Assembly (NCBI GenBank): GCA_016935755.1
Contig: JAFGQI010000125.1
Location: 86,830-150,829 of the forward strand
Length of the DNA stretch: 64,000 bases
Direction: 5' to 3'
From: Anaerolineales bacterium
GTDB taxonomy: Bacteria; Chloroflexota; Anaerolineae; Anaerolineales; UBA4823
Shown piece after piece: positions 34,876 through 43,673 of the stretch. Position numbers and translations under genes: made by a program. Position 1 is the first letter of the stretch; every line of letters starts with the position of its first letter. Below the pieces are notes generated by a model. The model saw nothing but the letters and a program-made list of their open reading frames with translations, did not search any database and was not told where the DNA came from.

Positions 34876-35586
34876 ATGTTTCAAATGCTGCTTCGAATCC
34901 ACCGTTTTTTTCTCAGCCAGGCATTCTACCCCATCGTGCTCTCCAGCCTCCTGGCGCTCAGCATCTATATCGGCAGAGTGCTATACAGCGGCTCCAGAGT
35001 GGTTTATGCCAACCTGGTGTGGAATCTATTCCTGGCCTGGATACCCTATATCTTCAGCATGATTTCAGCATTACTCAGCCGGGTTTTGCCCCGGCTTTGG
35101 TGGCTGGCATTCTTCCCAGGAGTCATCTGGCTGGCCTTCTTCCCGAACGCTCCCTACCTGGTGACGGATTTCTTACACCTGACGCCGCGCCAGGGCATCC
35201 CGCTGTGGTACGATATTCTGCTCCTGGCTTCCTTTTCCTGGACAGGGGTCTTCCTGGCAATCGCCTCGCTGCGCACCATGCAGGAGCTGGTAAAAGCCCA
35301 TCTGGGCTGGCTGGTAAGCTGGCTGTTCGTTGCCGTGGCGCTCAGTTTGAGCGGTCTCGGCATCTACCTGGGCCGCTTTGAACGCTGGAATAGTTGGGAT
35401 ATATTATTTCATCCGAAAAGCATCCTGGCCGATATCGCGGTCAGGCTGATCAATCCTTTCGATAACATGCGCTTTTTTGGCTTTACGATCCTTTTCACCG
35501 CTTTCCTGACAGTATGCTACCTGGTCTTTGTGTCGATGAGCCATCCAGCTGTGCCATCGCCGGTGCAAGAAGAACGAACCAGGTAA
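34876..35586 (+). CDS. DUF1361 family membrane protein
   Basis: A 236-residue protein with about six transmembrane helices. NLFLAWIPYIFSM, VIWLAFFPNAPYLVTDFLHL and LGRFERWNSWDILFHP are the conserved stretches of the DUF1361 family, which has no established function. ATG 34876 is preferred to an upstream TTG because a short AGGA precedes it and the predicted transcript starts at about 34846. The next gene (M20 peptidase) follows after 39 bp with its own AAGGAG, so the two may be co-transcribed. Nothing in the sequence indicates the substrate or partner. Confidence 0.85.
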   Translation: MFQMLLRIHRFFLSQAFYPIVLSSLLALSIYIGRVLYSGSRVVYANLVWNLFLAWIPYIFSMISALLSRVLPRLWWLAFFPGVIWLAFFPNAPYLVTDFLHLTPRQGIPLWYDILLLASFSWTGVFLAIASLRTMQELVKAHLGWLVSWLFVAVALSLSGLGIYLGRFERWNSWDILFHPKSILADIAVRLINPFDNMRFFGFTILFTAFLTVCYLVFVSMSHPAVPSPVQEERTR

Positions 35587-35625
35587 GATCAATGGCATAA
35601 TAAACCTCTATCAAGGAGAAATTTC

Positions 35626-37002
35626 ATGACAGAACACTTGAATGCCGCTCTTGAATACGCTCGGGCAAATCGCGCAGGCTTTCTGCAAGAATTTATAGAA
35701 TTTGTGCGGATTCCCTCTGTGTCCACCGCCCCGGAAGCCAAGGCGGATATCCAACGGGCAGCCCAATGGGTTGCCAATCAATTGCGCAACCTGGGGATGA
35801 AAAATGTATCCGTTTTTCCCACCGCCGGTCACCCGGTCGTCTTCGGCGAATACCTGGGAGCTGGCGCCGATAAACCGACCGTTTTAATTTACGGTCATTA
35901 CGATGTCCAACCTGCTGAACCCCTGGAATTGTGGCACAGCCCAGCATTTGAACCGACCGTGCGGGGTGAAAATTTGTACGGGCGCGGCGCTTCAGACATG
36001 AAGGGGCAGGTGATGATCACGATTAAGGCAGCCGAAGCCCTGGCGCGCACAGGCGAACTGCCAGTAAATATTAAATTCATCATCGAAGGTGAAGAAGAGG
36101 TCGGATCACCAAACCTGGATGAATTCATCCGCACACATCGCGACCTGCTGGCTTGCGATTATGCCTTGAACACGGATACAGGCATGATCGGCGCAGAAGT
36201 GCCTACTATCACCTATGGATTGCGGGGATTGGCATATTTTGAACTGCGCATCAGCGGGCCGGATCATGATCTACACTCCGGCATATTCGGCGGCGCAGTC
36301 CACAACCCGGCCCAGGTGCTGTGTGAATTGATAGCCGGGATGCATGATGCTCAGGGCAGAGTGACGCTGCCAGGTTTCTATGATCGAGTGCGATCGATCA
36401 GCGCTGAAGAACGGCAGGAACTCGCTCGCCTGCCTATGGATGATGAATTCTATCGCCAGCAGACCGGCGCTCCCGCCCTCTTTGGCGAAGCGGACTATAC
36501 CGTCGCCGAGCGGGTGGGCGCCCGTCCCACTTTAGAAATCAATGGCCTGCTCTCCGGCTTCACCGGCGAAGGCTCGAAAACCGTTCTGCCCGCCAAGGCG
36601 ATGGCAAAAATATCCATGCGGCTAGTACCCGACCAGGACCCAGAAGAGGTGCACCATCAGCTAACCCAATACCTGGAGAGGCATGCTCCGCCAACAGTGC
36701 GCTGGGAACTGCTCAAGATGGCAGGCGGTCCCGCCTCGATCAGTGACCGCCATATCCCGGGTGTTGTGGCCATGAGCCAGGCATTAGAAGCGACCTGGGG
36801 AAAACGGCCTCTGTTCCGGCGTGAGGGAGGCAGCGTACCAGTGGTCGGTCAGATGCAGAAAATCCTGGGCATTGAGTCCGTATTGACCGGCTTTGGCCTC
36901 CCGGATGACAATCTACACGCCCCCAACGAAAAAATCCATCTGCCCACCTTCTATCGAGGCATCGAAGCGATCATCCGCTTCCTGGTATTCGTGGGTGCGT
37001 GA
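35626..37002 (+). CDS. M20 family dipeptidase/peptidase
   Basis: A 458-residue zinc-dependent peptidase of the M20 (ArgE/DapE/CPG2, PepV/CNDP-like) family. The metal and catalytic motifs are intact: LIYGHYDVQPAEP (His ligand and Asp), YGRGASDMKGQVM (bridging Asp), EGEEEVGSPNLDEF (catalytic Glu and ligand Glu), DTGM, and DNLHAPNEKIHL (final His). A dimerisation lid domain is inserted in the middle (about 195-350). It probably hydrolyses dipeptides or N-acyl amino acids in the cytoplasm. Start ATG 35626 follows AAGGAGAAATTTC. Length is normal for the cytosolic dipeptidase subgroup. Confidence 0.92.
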   Translation: MTEHLNAALEYARANRAGFLQEFIEFVRIPSVSTAPEAKADIQRAAQWVANQLRNLGMKNVSVFPTAGHPVVFGEYLGAGADKPTVLIYGHYDVQPAEPLELWHSPAFEPTVRGENLYGRGASDMKGQVMITIKAAEALARTGELPVNIKFIIEGEEEVGSPNLDEFIRTHRDLLACDYALNTDTGMIGAEVPTITYGLRGLAYFELRISGPDHDLHSGIFGGAVHNPAQVLCELIAGMHDAQGRVTLPGFYDRVRSISAEERQELARLPMDDEFYRQQTGAPALFGEADYTVAERVGARPTLEINGLLSGFTGEGSKTVLPAKAMAKISMRLVPDQDPEEVHHQLTQYLERHAPPTVRWELLKMAGGPASISDRHIPGVVAMSQALEATWGKRPLFRREGGSVPVVGQMQKILGIESVLTGFGLPDDNLHAPNEKIHLPTFYRGIEAIIRFLVFVGA

Positions 37003-37042
37003 GGATGAACTGGAAAGCATCTTAGCGTTTTCTCATACAGGG

Positions 37043-37071
37043 TTGACGAACGACCAATATACCCATACAAT
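37043..37071 (+). promoter_or_regulatory. strong promoter predicting a leaderless DUF1385 mRNA
   Basis: TTGACG (37043-37048, 5/6) and TACAAT (37066-37071, 5/6) are spaced by 17 bp. Seven bases after the -10 comes the A of ATG 37078, and no Shine-Dalgarno sequence exists between them. If transcription begins at the usual distance the mRNA would start at the initiation codon. Confidence 0.6.
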
Positions 37072-37077
37072 CAACAC

Positions 37078-37959
37078 ATGACAGAGAGATTACCTTCCTA
37101 CGGTGGACAGGCTGTGATTGAAGGCGTGATGATGCGCGGGGCTGAAAGCGTGGCAATTGCCATGCGCGCCCCCGATAATCAGATCGTCGTCCAATCCGAA
37201 CCCCTGTCCGGACTTTATAAAAGCAAGATTATCAAAATCCCCTTTCTACGTGGCTTGATCACCTTGTGGGATTCACTGGGGCTGGGGATGCGCGCCCTGA
37301 CTATCTCGGCGAACGTACAAAGTGGAGAAGATGAGCAGCTAGAAGGCGCCGCACTCTACGGAACAGTAGCAATCTCGCTAGCTATTGGCATCGGCCTATT
37401 CATGCTGGCGCCTGCAGCCATCGGTCAGCTCGGCGAGCGCTTGCTCGGCTTTAATGCCTGGTGGAGCAACTTGCTCGAAGGCCTGGTGCGTCTGGCCTTG
37501 CTGGTTGGCTATATCTGGATCATTGGTCGCATGCCAGATATCCAGCGCGTGTTCATGTATCACGGCGCCGAACACAAAACCATCAACGCCTTTGAAGCCG
37601 GTGTTGAACTCACCCCCGAAAATGTGTCCAAATTCTCCCGGGAGCACACGCGCTGCGGGACTGCTTTCCTGCTCACCCTGGTGCTGCTTTCTGTGCTGGT
37701 GTTCAGCCTGCTTGGCCCTCTGCCCACTGTTTGGCGGCTGGTCAGCCGGGTACTGCTGCTCCCCGTGCTGGCAGGTCTGGCTTATGAATACATTCGCTGG
37801 ACCGCCAGACATCTCGATTCGCCCGTAGTGCGTTGGCTTGTCAAACCCAACCTGGCCCTCCAGAACCTGACCACGCGCGAACCGGACCTGCACATTCTGG
37901 AGGTTTCCATTGCCGCCTTCAATGCCATGCGTGCGCGGGAAAACCAAATAACGCTATAA
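37078..37959 (+). CDS. DUF1385 (YqhQ-like) membrane protein
   Basis: A 293-residue protein with the DUF1385 signature at the N-terminus (YGGQAVIEGVMMRGAESVAI), the IPFLRGLITLWDSLGLGM segment, and MYHGAEHKTINAFEAG with a conserved His-Glu-His cluster, then SREHTRCGTAFLLTLVLL. About four or five transmembrane helices are predicted. The family is widespread near peptide-chain release factor and translation genes in Firmicutes (YqhQ), but its function is not established. The gene has no ribosome binding site and a promoter that would start transcription at or next to its ATG. Confidence 0.88.
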   Translation: MTERLPSYGGQAVIEGVMMRGAESVAIAMRAPDNQIVVQSEPLSGLYKSKIIKIPFLRGLITLWDSLGLGMRALTISANVQSGEDEQLEGAALYGTVAISLAIGIGLFMLAPAAIGQLGERLLGFNAWWSNLLEGLVRLALLVGYIWIIGRMPDIQRVFMYHGAEHKTINAFEAGVELTPENVSKFSREHTRCGTAFLLTLVLLSVLVFSLLGPLPTVWRLVSRVLLLPVLAGLAYEYIRWTARHLDSPVVRWLVKPNLALQNLTTREPDLHILEVSIAAFNAMRARENQITL

Positions 37960-37984
37960 CTCCACTTCTACCGATCTCAACGCC

Positions 37985-39406
37985 ATGATAAACAAGAAGG
38001 CCAGCAACTGTCACCTTTTTGGAATGGTCATGGCGTTGTTTGTTTTAATGCTCACGGCATGTAAAACCGATATCACCCCTGTGATCCCCTCTTCAACCCC
38101 TCCGGCGACACTTCCACCCACCAGCACCCCTACTCTTCTTCCTGATCTGGCGATCCAAAATATCACGATACAATCTGACACACTTGATATCTGTTCGCCT
38201 TTCAACGGTCCATTAGAGATCGTAGTGGAAATAGTCAACCGAGGTCAGGGAAACGCCAAACCATTTGCTATTCAGATCAACGCCTCCTGGCAAACGATCG
38301 ACACATGGCTGCTGCCTGGACAAACAGCCACGCTGTATGTGCCCACCGAAGGAGCCACGCAAAACAACTCGATAAAAGTACTGGTGCGAGTAGACGCGAC
38401 CAACCAGGTTGATGAAAGCGATGAAGACAACAATCAACGCGAACAGCAGCTTCCCCTGCCCACCCCGCCGCCGGAATGTCTGCAGACGCCTACCCCTGCC
38501 ATCATCGAGCAAAGCTCGATTTTCACCCTGAAAGGCCACACAGCCAAAATATGGAGCGTGGATTTCTCACCCGATGGCAGCCTGCTGGCCTCTGGTTCAG
38601 TAGATGATACCTTACGCCTGTGGCGGGTAAAAGACGGCAGCCTGCTTCGCACCATGCATGGTCATCCCTTCCCTATCCTGACCCTCAATTACTCGCCGAG
38701 CGGAGCACTTCTGGCAACCGGGTCTACCGATGGACTGCTGCGCATCTGGCGGGTATCGGATGGGAGTTTGATGCGAACCATGCAGGGCCATGCTGGCTGG
38801 ATAACTGACCTGGCATTTTCTCCGGACGAAAAACAAATAGTCTCATGCAGCGAAGATTTCACCGTTCGACTGTGGCGCGTCTCTGATGGAAGACCTGTCC
38901 AGACCATCGACGAGGGTATGACCACCTTGACCAGCATCTCATTTTCACCAGATGGGAATAAATTAGCCTGGACAGAAGCAGACGGCTCAGTACGATTACG
39001 CAGCTTGAGCGGGGTATGGCTGCACCGCCTGAAAGCGACCACTTTGGCTGCAACCAGCCTGGTCTTCTCGCCTGATGGCTCCCGCCTGGTGAGCGGGTAC
39101 GCCGACGGGACGATGCGTGTGTGGGATATCAAAGACGGCGCCCTGCTGCAAGTGCTAAAAAATCATGCCACCGCCATCACCGGGTTAGCCTTTTCGCCCA
39201 ATGGGGAATGGCTGGTTTCAGCATCCCATGACGCCACCGTGCGGCTATGGGTGTTTGATGGAGAAAATATTCAAAATCTCCCGGTTCTGATCTTCGTGGG
39301 GCACACCGGCCCAGTGCAAAGCGTCGCTTTTTCGCCGCAGGGAGAGCTGGTCGCCTCGGCCTCGGATGATGCTACCATCCGGCTGTGGCCGGTCCCAGAG
39401 CAGTAG
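37985..39406 (+). CDS. CARDB-WD40 repeat lipoprotein
   Basis: A 473-residue exported protein. The signal peptide ends in a lipobox MLTAC (Cys 26), followed by a Ser/Thr/Pro linker. Residues about 52-150 form a CARDB-like immunoglobulin domain (PDLAIQNITIQ; ATNQVDESDEDNNQ). From about 175 to the end are seven WD40 repeats, each ending in W or similar (TLRLWRVKDG, LLRIWRVSDG, TVRLWRVSDG, SVRLRSLSG, TMRVWDIKDG, TVRLWVFDG, TIRLWPVPE). It should form a beta-propeller on the outside of the membrane for protein or ligand binding. The partner is unknown. It ends one base before the stop of the convergent yjbQ-like gene. Confidence 0.85.
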   Translation: MINKKASNCHLFGMVMALFVLMLTACKTDITPVIPSSTPPATLPPTSTPTLLPDLAIQNITIQSDTLDICSPFNGPLEIVVEIVNRGQGNAKPFAIQINASWQTIDTWLLPGQTATLYVPTEGATQNNSIKVLVRVDATNQVDESDEDNNQREQQLPLPTPPPECLQTPTPAIIEQSSIFTLKGHTAKIWSVDFSPDGSLLASGSVDDTLRLWRVKDGSLLRTMHGHPFPILTLNYSPSGALLATGSTDGLLRIWRVSDGSLMRTMQGHAGWITDLAFSPDEKQIVSCSEDFTVRLWRVSDGRPVQTIDEGMTTLTSISFSPDGNKLAWTEADGSVRLRSLSGVWLHRLKATTLAATSLVFSPDGSRLVSGYADGTMRVWDIKDGALLQVLKNHATAITGLAFSPNGEWLVSASHDATVRLWVFDGENIQNLPVLIFVGHTGPVQSVAFSPQGELVASASDDATIRLWPVPEQ

Positions 39407-39407
39407 C

Positions 39408-39827
39408 TTACTCCCCCATCACCTGCAAGACAAGTTCCCGGCGGCGGGGACGATTATCGAAATCCACATAAATAATCTGCTGCCAGGTGCCCAGAGTCAA
39501 GCGTCCATTGACAAAGGGGATTGTCAAAGAGGGTTTAAGCAGCGCCGCCCGCACGTGGCTGTGACCATTACCATCCCCCCAGGCCGCGTCATGCGCGTAA
39601 GGGCGGTTAGCCGGGATAATCTCATCAAACAAACGGCGCAGGTCGCTGACTGCACCTGGCTCAAATTCGATCGTGGTCAGGGCGCTGGTAGAGGAGGGGC
39701 AGAAAATCGTGACAATGCCATTCTGCAAACTGCTCTGCGCAACTATCTGACTAACTTGAGCAGTAATGTCTTGGACATCGGTGTTGCCGCGGGTGGATAA
39801 AGGTAACGAAACCGTTTTGATGGTCAT
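39408..39827 (-). CDS. YjbQ/UPF0047 family protein
   Basis: A 139-residue protein of the secondary thiamine-phosphate synthase family (YjbQ). The signature GDGNGHSHVRAALLKPS (about residues 84-100) and LGTWQQIIYVDFDNRPRRR near the end are clear. YjbQ proteins can replace ThiE weakly, but their natural role is unresolved. The open frame extends to 39923, but ATG 39827 fits the family length and lies behind a promoter at 39855-39863. It ends convergently with the WD40 gene. Confidence 0.9.
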   Translation of the reverse strand: MTIKTVSLPLSTRGNTDVQDITAQVSQIVAQSSLQNGIVTIFCPSSTSALTTIEFEPGAVSDLRRLFDEIIPANRPYAHDAAWGDGNGHSHVRAALLKPSLTIPFVNGRLTLGTWQQIIYVDFDNRPRRRELVLQVMGE

Positions 39828-39854
39828 AGATTTACTCTGCTGCTCCTGTTTTAA

Positions 39855-39863
39855 ATTATACCA
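39855..39863 (-). promoter_or_regulatory. extended -10 promoter of the yjbQ-like gene
   Basis: TGGTATAAT reads on the minus strand from 39863 to 39855. Start near 39848 gives a leader of about 20 nt. A plus-strand extended -10 (TGATAAAAT, 39865-39873) lies two bases away and could serve the glycosyltransferase gene at 39904, so the two promoters would be back to back. Confidence 0.45.
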
Positions 39864-39903
39864 ATGATAAAATTGCTGATGACTCCATCCTGGTAGCGAT
39901 CTT

Positions 39904-40944
39904 ATGCAAATATCTATCATCATCGTTGTTCACAACCACCGCAAGGATCTGGAGAGATGCCTGCATTCACTTAACGAGCACAGCCTGGAGGATACAGAAA
40001 TTATTGTTGTCGACAACGCCTCTACGGATGGCAGCCATGAGATGGTGAAATCCAAATTCCCAGATGTAATTTATCTCCACTGCGATGAAAACTTGGGGTT
40101 TGGGCACGGCAATAATCACGGCGCCAGCCACGCCAGGGGCGACTATCTGATTTTTCTAAATCCTGATACCGTGGTCACTCAAAACTGGCAGAAACCGCTC
40201 ATTTCAACTCTGATAGATCATTCACAGATCGGATTGACAACACCAAAAATTCTACATTTTGATGAGACCTCCAGCATCAGCGCCTGCGGCCTGCAGATTC
40301 ACCTGACCGGTATTGGGCAGTGCCGGGGTGTCGGCAAGCAGAACCAACTATTTACCCAACAGGAAGAAGTGGGCGCCATTCATGGGGCTGCATTTGCGAT
40401 CAAGAAAGAGGTTTTTGAGAAAATCGGCGGGTTCGATGCGCCGTTTTTTCTGTATGTCGAAGATTCAGATATATCCTGGCGCGCCAGGCTGGCAGGTTAT
40501 CGCTGCGTCTATGTGCCCGATTCAGTTGTCTATCATGATTACAGTCTGCGGTTCAGCCCACAGAAACTCTTCTACCTGGAACGCAATCGTTATCTTTTAC
40601 TGACGAAAAATCTGCATTGGGGAACGCTGTTTATCTTGCTCCCCGCCTTGATGCTGATGGAGCTGATCGGCTGGGGGTTTGTCTTCCTGAAAGATCGCAA
40701 GAATTGGAAGAACAAAGCCCTGGCTTATGCCTGGATGATCCAGAATTGGAACGAGGTGCTCCAAAAACGATGGCAGGTTCAACAGCTGCGCCGCATCACA
40801 GACAGAAAGCTGCTCAGCTTCTCAACCCACCGCCTGATCTATGAACAGGTTAAAAGCCCTGCCCTGAATCACCTGGCGCATTGGGTGCTAGACCCAATAT
40901 TCTGGGTGCTCAAAGGGCTGGTATCCGCGCTGGTGTGGTGGTGA
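39904..40944 (+). CDS. family 2 glycosyltransferase (rhamnosyltransferase-like), membrane associated
   Basis: A 346-residue GT-A glycosyltransferase. VDNASTDGSHEMVKSKFPDV and NLGFGHGNNHGASHARGDYL bind the nucleotide sugar; FLNPDTVV is the DxD-equivalent; FLYVEDSDISWRARLAGYR provides the acceptor-side Glu/Asp. The C-terminal third has one or two hydrophobic helices (about 235-260) that should hold it at the cytoplasmic membrane. It is the first gene of a polysaccharide locus and is followed by a flippase after 6 bp. The sugar is not determinable; WbbL-type rhamnosyl transfer is the nearest pattern. Confidence 0.88.
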   Translation: MQISIIIVVHNHRKDLERCLHSLNEHSLEDTEIIVVDNASTDGSHEMVKSKFPDVIYLHCDENLGFGHGNNHGASHARGDYLIFLNPDTVVTQNWQKPLISTLIDHSQIGLTTPKILHFDETSSISACGLQIHLTGIGQCRGVGKQNQLFTQQEEVGAIHGAAFAIKKEVFEKIGGFDAPFFLYVEDSDISWRARLAGYRCVYVPDSVVYHDYSLRFSPQKLFYLERNRYLLLTKNLHWGTLFILLPALMLMELIGWGFVFLKDRKNWKNKALAYAWMIQNWNEVLQKRWQVQQLRRITDRKLLSFSTHRLIYEQVKSPALNHLAHWVLDPIFWVLKGLVSALVWW

Positions 40945-40950
40945 GATGAA

Positions 40951-42465
40951 ATGATCCAGGCCGAGAGAAAAAGCACGCAGGATGAAACTCCGCCCACGGG
41001 TCGCCGTACCGCGATAAACCTGGGCGCGCAGTTCATTTCAATGCTGGGCCGCCAGGGTTCGATGGCGCTTGTCTCGATCCTGGCGGCGCGGCTGCTGGGT
41101 GTGACAAACTATGGTCAATTTTCGGCAGTGACATCTTTCGTGCTGCTTTTCAGGTTTGTAGCAGATTGGGGCTTGCAGCGCCTGGTCATCCGAGAAGTCA
41201 GCCGAAACCAAAAAGCCGTTCATCGGTATGTCTCGGCCAGCTTGCTGGTGCTGTTTTTTGCCAATATCCTGGCAATTGGCCTGATCTACATCGCTGGTCA
41301 TATTTTCCCCATTTCAGATGGCAACCTGGGGCTCTTGCTGCTGGCCAGCCTGTGGCTGGTGATCGGTGAAGCGGGTATGTTCTTCTCCGGGGTATTCATG
41401 GCATTTGAGAGAATGGAATTCGACAGCCTGGCTACCTTGGCGGAAATCATCGCCACCGCGATTTTCTTGTCTTTCGTTTTCATCCTCCAAATTAGAAGCC
41501 TGGAAATCTTGATGGCGGTCTTGCTGGCGGCCCGCATGATCAACCTGCTGGTATGTATATATATTTACCGCCGTTACATTGGCACCTTCGCGCCCCCCGC
41601 CGATCTCAGCTTGAGCTTTTCTATCATTCGGGCAACGCTCCCTTTTGGTTTGCAAATTCTCCTGGCTGAACCGGCCAACCTGCTGGTAGTTTTTACCAAC
41701 CAGTTCCAGGGAGATTTGGCAACTGGTTACTTCAAAGCCGCTCTAACGATCAGCTTGCTCCCCACAATGATTGCCGCCATCTTCGCCAATGTTTATTACC
41801 CCAAAATGTCTCGGGCATACCCGGAATCGCCATCTGCTTTTCGCCAGCTGCTGCAGAAAAATATCCATTACATGCTGCTGATTGGCCTGCCCATCCAGGC
41901 AGGGCTGTGGCTGCTGGCTGAACCCATTGCAGTCTTCTTGTACGGCCCTGGTTTCGAAGCCTCCGCGCCATTCATCCGCCTGTTGAGCCTGACCACGCTG
42001 ATAGGCTTTGTCCGAGAGGCTCTGGCCAATGGGCTCACCTCTGCCAATCGTCAGGGCCAGCGCACAGCAGTCCAGGCTGTTGGGATGGCAATAGCCGCGG
42101 TCATTGGTCTGGTTTGGATCCCCTCTGCCGGGGGATATGGGGCCAGCCACGCGTTGAACCTGGTCAGGCTGGCCATGCTGCTGCTTTTCGCGATCATCAG
42201 CTACAAAACCCTGGTTGGTCTAGGTCAGAGCGGCTGGATTTACCCGCTCCGCCTCACCCTACCAATGATTTTTGCCTGCCTGGTGATGGTTGGATTCATC
42301 ATAAGCTCTGAGAATTTACACGTGCTGATCCAGATAGCTATTGCCGGATCACTATATGGAGCCATTCTGCTGGTTTGTGATCCCATGATCAAGCAGGATA
42401 TTCGGGGCATGAACATCCCCTCTTTTATTCAATCGATCTGGCAAAAGCGTTTGAAAAGTCGATGA
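40951..42465 (+). CDS. polysaccharide flippase (Wzx/MATE-like)
   Basis: A 504-residue integral membrane protein with about 14 predicted helices. The N-terminal TAINLGAQFISMLGRQGSMAL and AARLLGVTNYGQFSAVTSFV are typical of the polysaccharide-biosynthesis (Wzx/RfbX) branch of the MOP superfamily, which flips undecaprenyl- or polyprenyl-linked oligosaccharides across the membrane. The neighbouring glycosyltransferases and the O-antigen-ligase-like gene further on fit a Wzx/Wzy-type pathway. Its end overlaps the next glycosyltransferase start by four bases (ATGA). Confidence 0.9.
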   Translation: MIQAERKSTQDETPPTGRRTAINLGAQFISMLGRQGSMALVSILAARLLGVTNYGQFSAVTSFVLLFRFVADWGLQRLVIREVSRNQKAVHRYVSASLLVLFFANILAIGLIYIAGHIFPISDGNLGLLLLASLWLVIGEAGMFFSGVFMAFERMEFDSLATLAEIIATAIFLSFVFILQIRSLEILMAVLLAARMINLLVCIYIYRRYIGTFAPPADLSLSFSIIRATLPFGLQILLAEPANLLVVFTNQFQGDLATGYFKAALTISLLPTMIAAIFANVYYPKMSRAYPESPSAFRQLLQKNIHYMLLIGLPIQAGLWLLAEPIAVFLYGPGFEASAPFIRLLSLTTLIGFVREALANGLTSANRQGQRTAVQAVGMAIAAVIGLVWIPSAGGYGASHALNLVRLAMLLLFAIISYKTLVGLGQSGWIYPLRLTLPMIFACLVMVGFIISSENLHVLIQIAIAGSLYGAILLVCDPMIKQDIRGMNIPSFIQSIWQKRLKSR

Positions 42466-43673
42466 GCAAACGAGATTCCATTGGGATATTATTCCTGAGC
42501 ACACCTTACGCCTCTCCGGTACCCGCCAGGCACTCCCAGCGATTGATCAGCTACCTGGCGCCGTTATGCCATAAACTCATCGTGGTGGGTGACCAGCGCA
42601 TTGACCTGAGTGCGCTGCCTGCCCATGTGCAGCGCCTGGGAAAACTGCCCACCCTGCACCGGAGAGAAGAACTCCAACCTGCGGTTAGGTCGACGCTGCT
42701 GTGGTTTGCCAAATTAGCCTGGATCTGGCTCAAAGTTATCTGGGCTGTGATGGCAACCTGGCGGCAGGTTCAGGTAATCGTTATTTTTCTGGATCTGCTC
42801 TACACCCCGGCTTTTTTGCTGGGACGTCTCTTAGGGAAAAAGATTATCTATTTTGAACCGACTGGCACAATGGTTGACGATCGCCTGATCTTCGGGGAAT
42901 CAGTCGTCGGAAAATTATGGGTCGTCGTGCGCCGGTGGGTGCGTGGCATCAACCGCCATCTGGCACATATCCTGGTGATCGAATCCTGGCAGGAAATCGA
43001 ACAGGGAGAACTAAAACCTTATCTGAAGAAAGTTCGCCTGGCTCCGCCACATATTGATCTGGATATTTTTCGCAGCCTCCAGCCATTCGAACACCGCCCA
43101 AGATTAATTGGTTTCGTTGGCCGGCTGTCCAAAGGCAAAGGGATCATGGAACTGCTGCAGGCAAGCGCTTTACTTCGGGATCGTGGTATCGCCCTGCGCA
43201 TTGTGGGCGAGGGAGAATTGCATTCGGATGTATTACAAGCCCTGAGACAACCCGAACATTCACACGTTGAGTATGTTGGATGGGCTGACCAGCAGGAGTT
43301 AATCCGACACTTGAGTGACTTTCGCCTGCTGGTTCTGCCTACCGCCGGGGAAGGGATGTCAAACATTGTCATGGAGGCCATGGCTTGCGGTACGCCCGTA
43401 CTGGCGACCTCTGTGGGTGGGATTCCAGACCTGATCAAACACCAGGAGACTGGTTTCATCCTGCCAGATCGGACACCAGAGAGCATCGCCCAAGCCATCC
43501 AGGAAGCGCTGTCCTACCCTGCCCTGGCTGAAGTTGCCCGCGCCGGTCAGGAACACATCCGCCATCATTATACTTTCCAGGTTGTGATGCAGTGCTGGCA
43601 AACGATTTTGGAGGAGACTGGGGAAAACAAACCATCCAAGGAGCAAAGTGATGAGACTGGCCTGGATAGATAA
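42462..43673 (+). CDS. family 4 glycosyltransferase
   Basis: A 403-residue GT-B glycosyltransferase. The C-terminal domain has LIGFVGRLSKGKGIMELLQA, IVGEGELHSDV and TAGEGMSNIVMEAMACGTPV, the last being the EX7E nucleotide-sugar motif of GT4 enzymes, followed by TSVGGIPDLIKHQETG. The N-terminal acceptor domain has a hydrophobic patch (WIWLKVIWAVMATW) that may touch the membrane. It starts by ATGA overlap with the flippase, and the next gene starts inside its last 23 bases. Confidence 0.9.
   Translation: MSKRDSIGILFLSTPYASPVPARHSQRLISYLAPLCHKLIVVGDQRIDLSALPAHVQRLGKLPTLHRREELQPAVRSTLLWFAKLAWIWLKVIWAVMATWRQVQVIVIFLDLLYTPAFLLGRLLGKKIIYFEPTGTMVDDRLIFGESVVGKLWVVVRRWVRGINRHLAHILVIESWQEIEQGELKPYLKKVRLAPPHIDLDIFRSLQPFEHRPRLIGFVGRLSKGKGIMELLQASALLRDRGIALRIVGEGELHSDVLQALRQPEHSHVEYVGWADQQELIRHLSDFRLLVLPTAGEGMSNIVMEAMACGTPVLATSVGGIPDLIKHQETGFILPDRTPESIAQAIQEALSYPALAEVARAGQEHIRHHYTFQVVMQCWQTILEETGENKPSKEQSDETGLDR

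Noticed and set aside
38550..39400. DNA tandem repeat or CRISPR-like array
   Set aside because: The periodicity comes from diverged WD40 repeats in one protein; spacing and sequence are not those of a CRISPR array, and none was found elsewhere.
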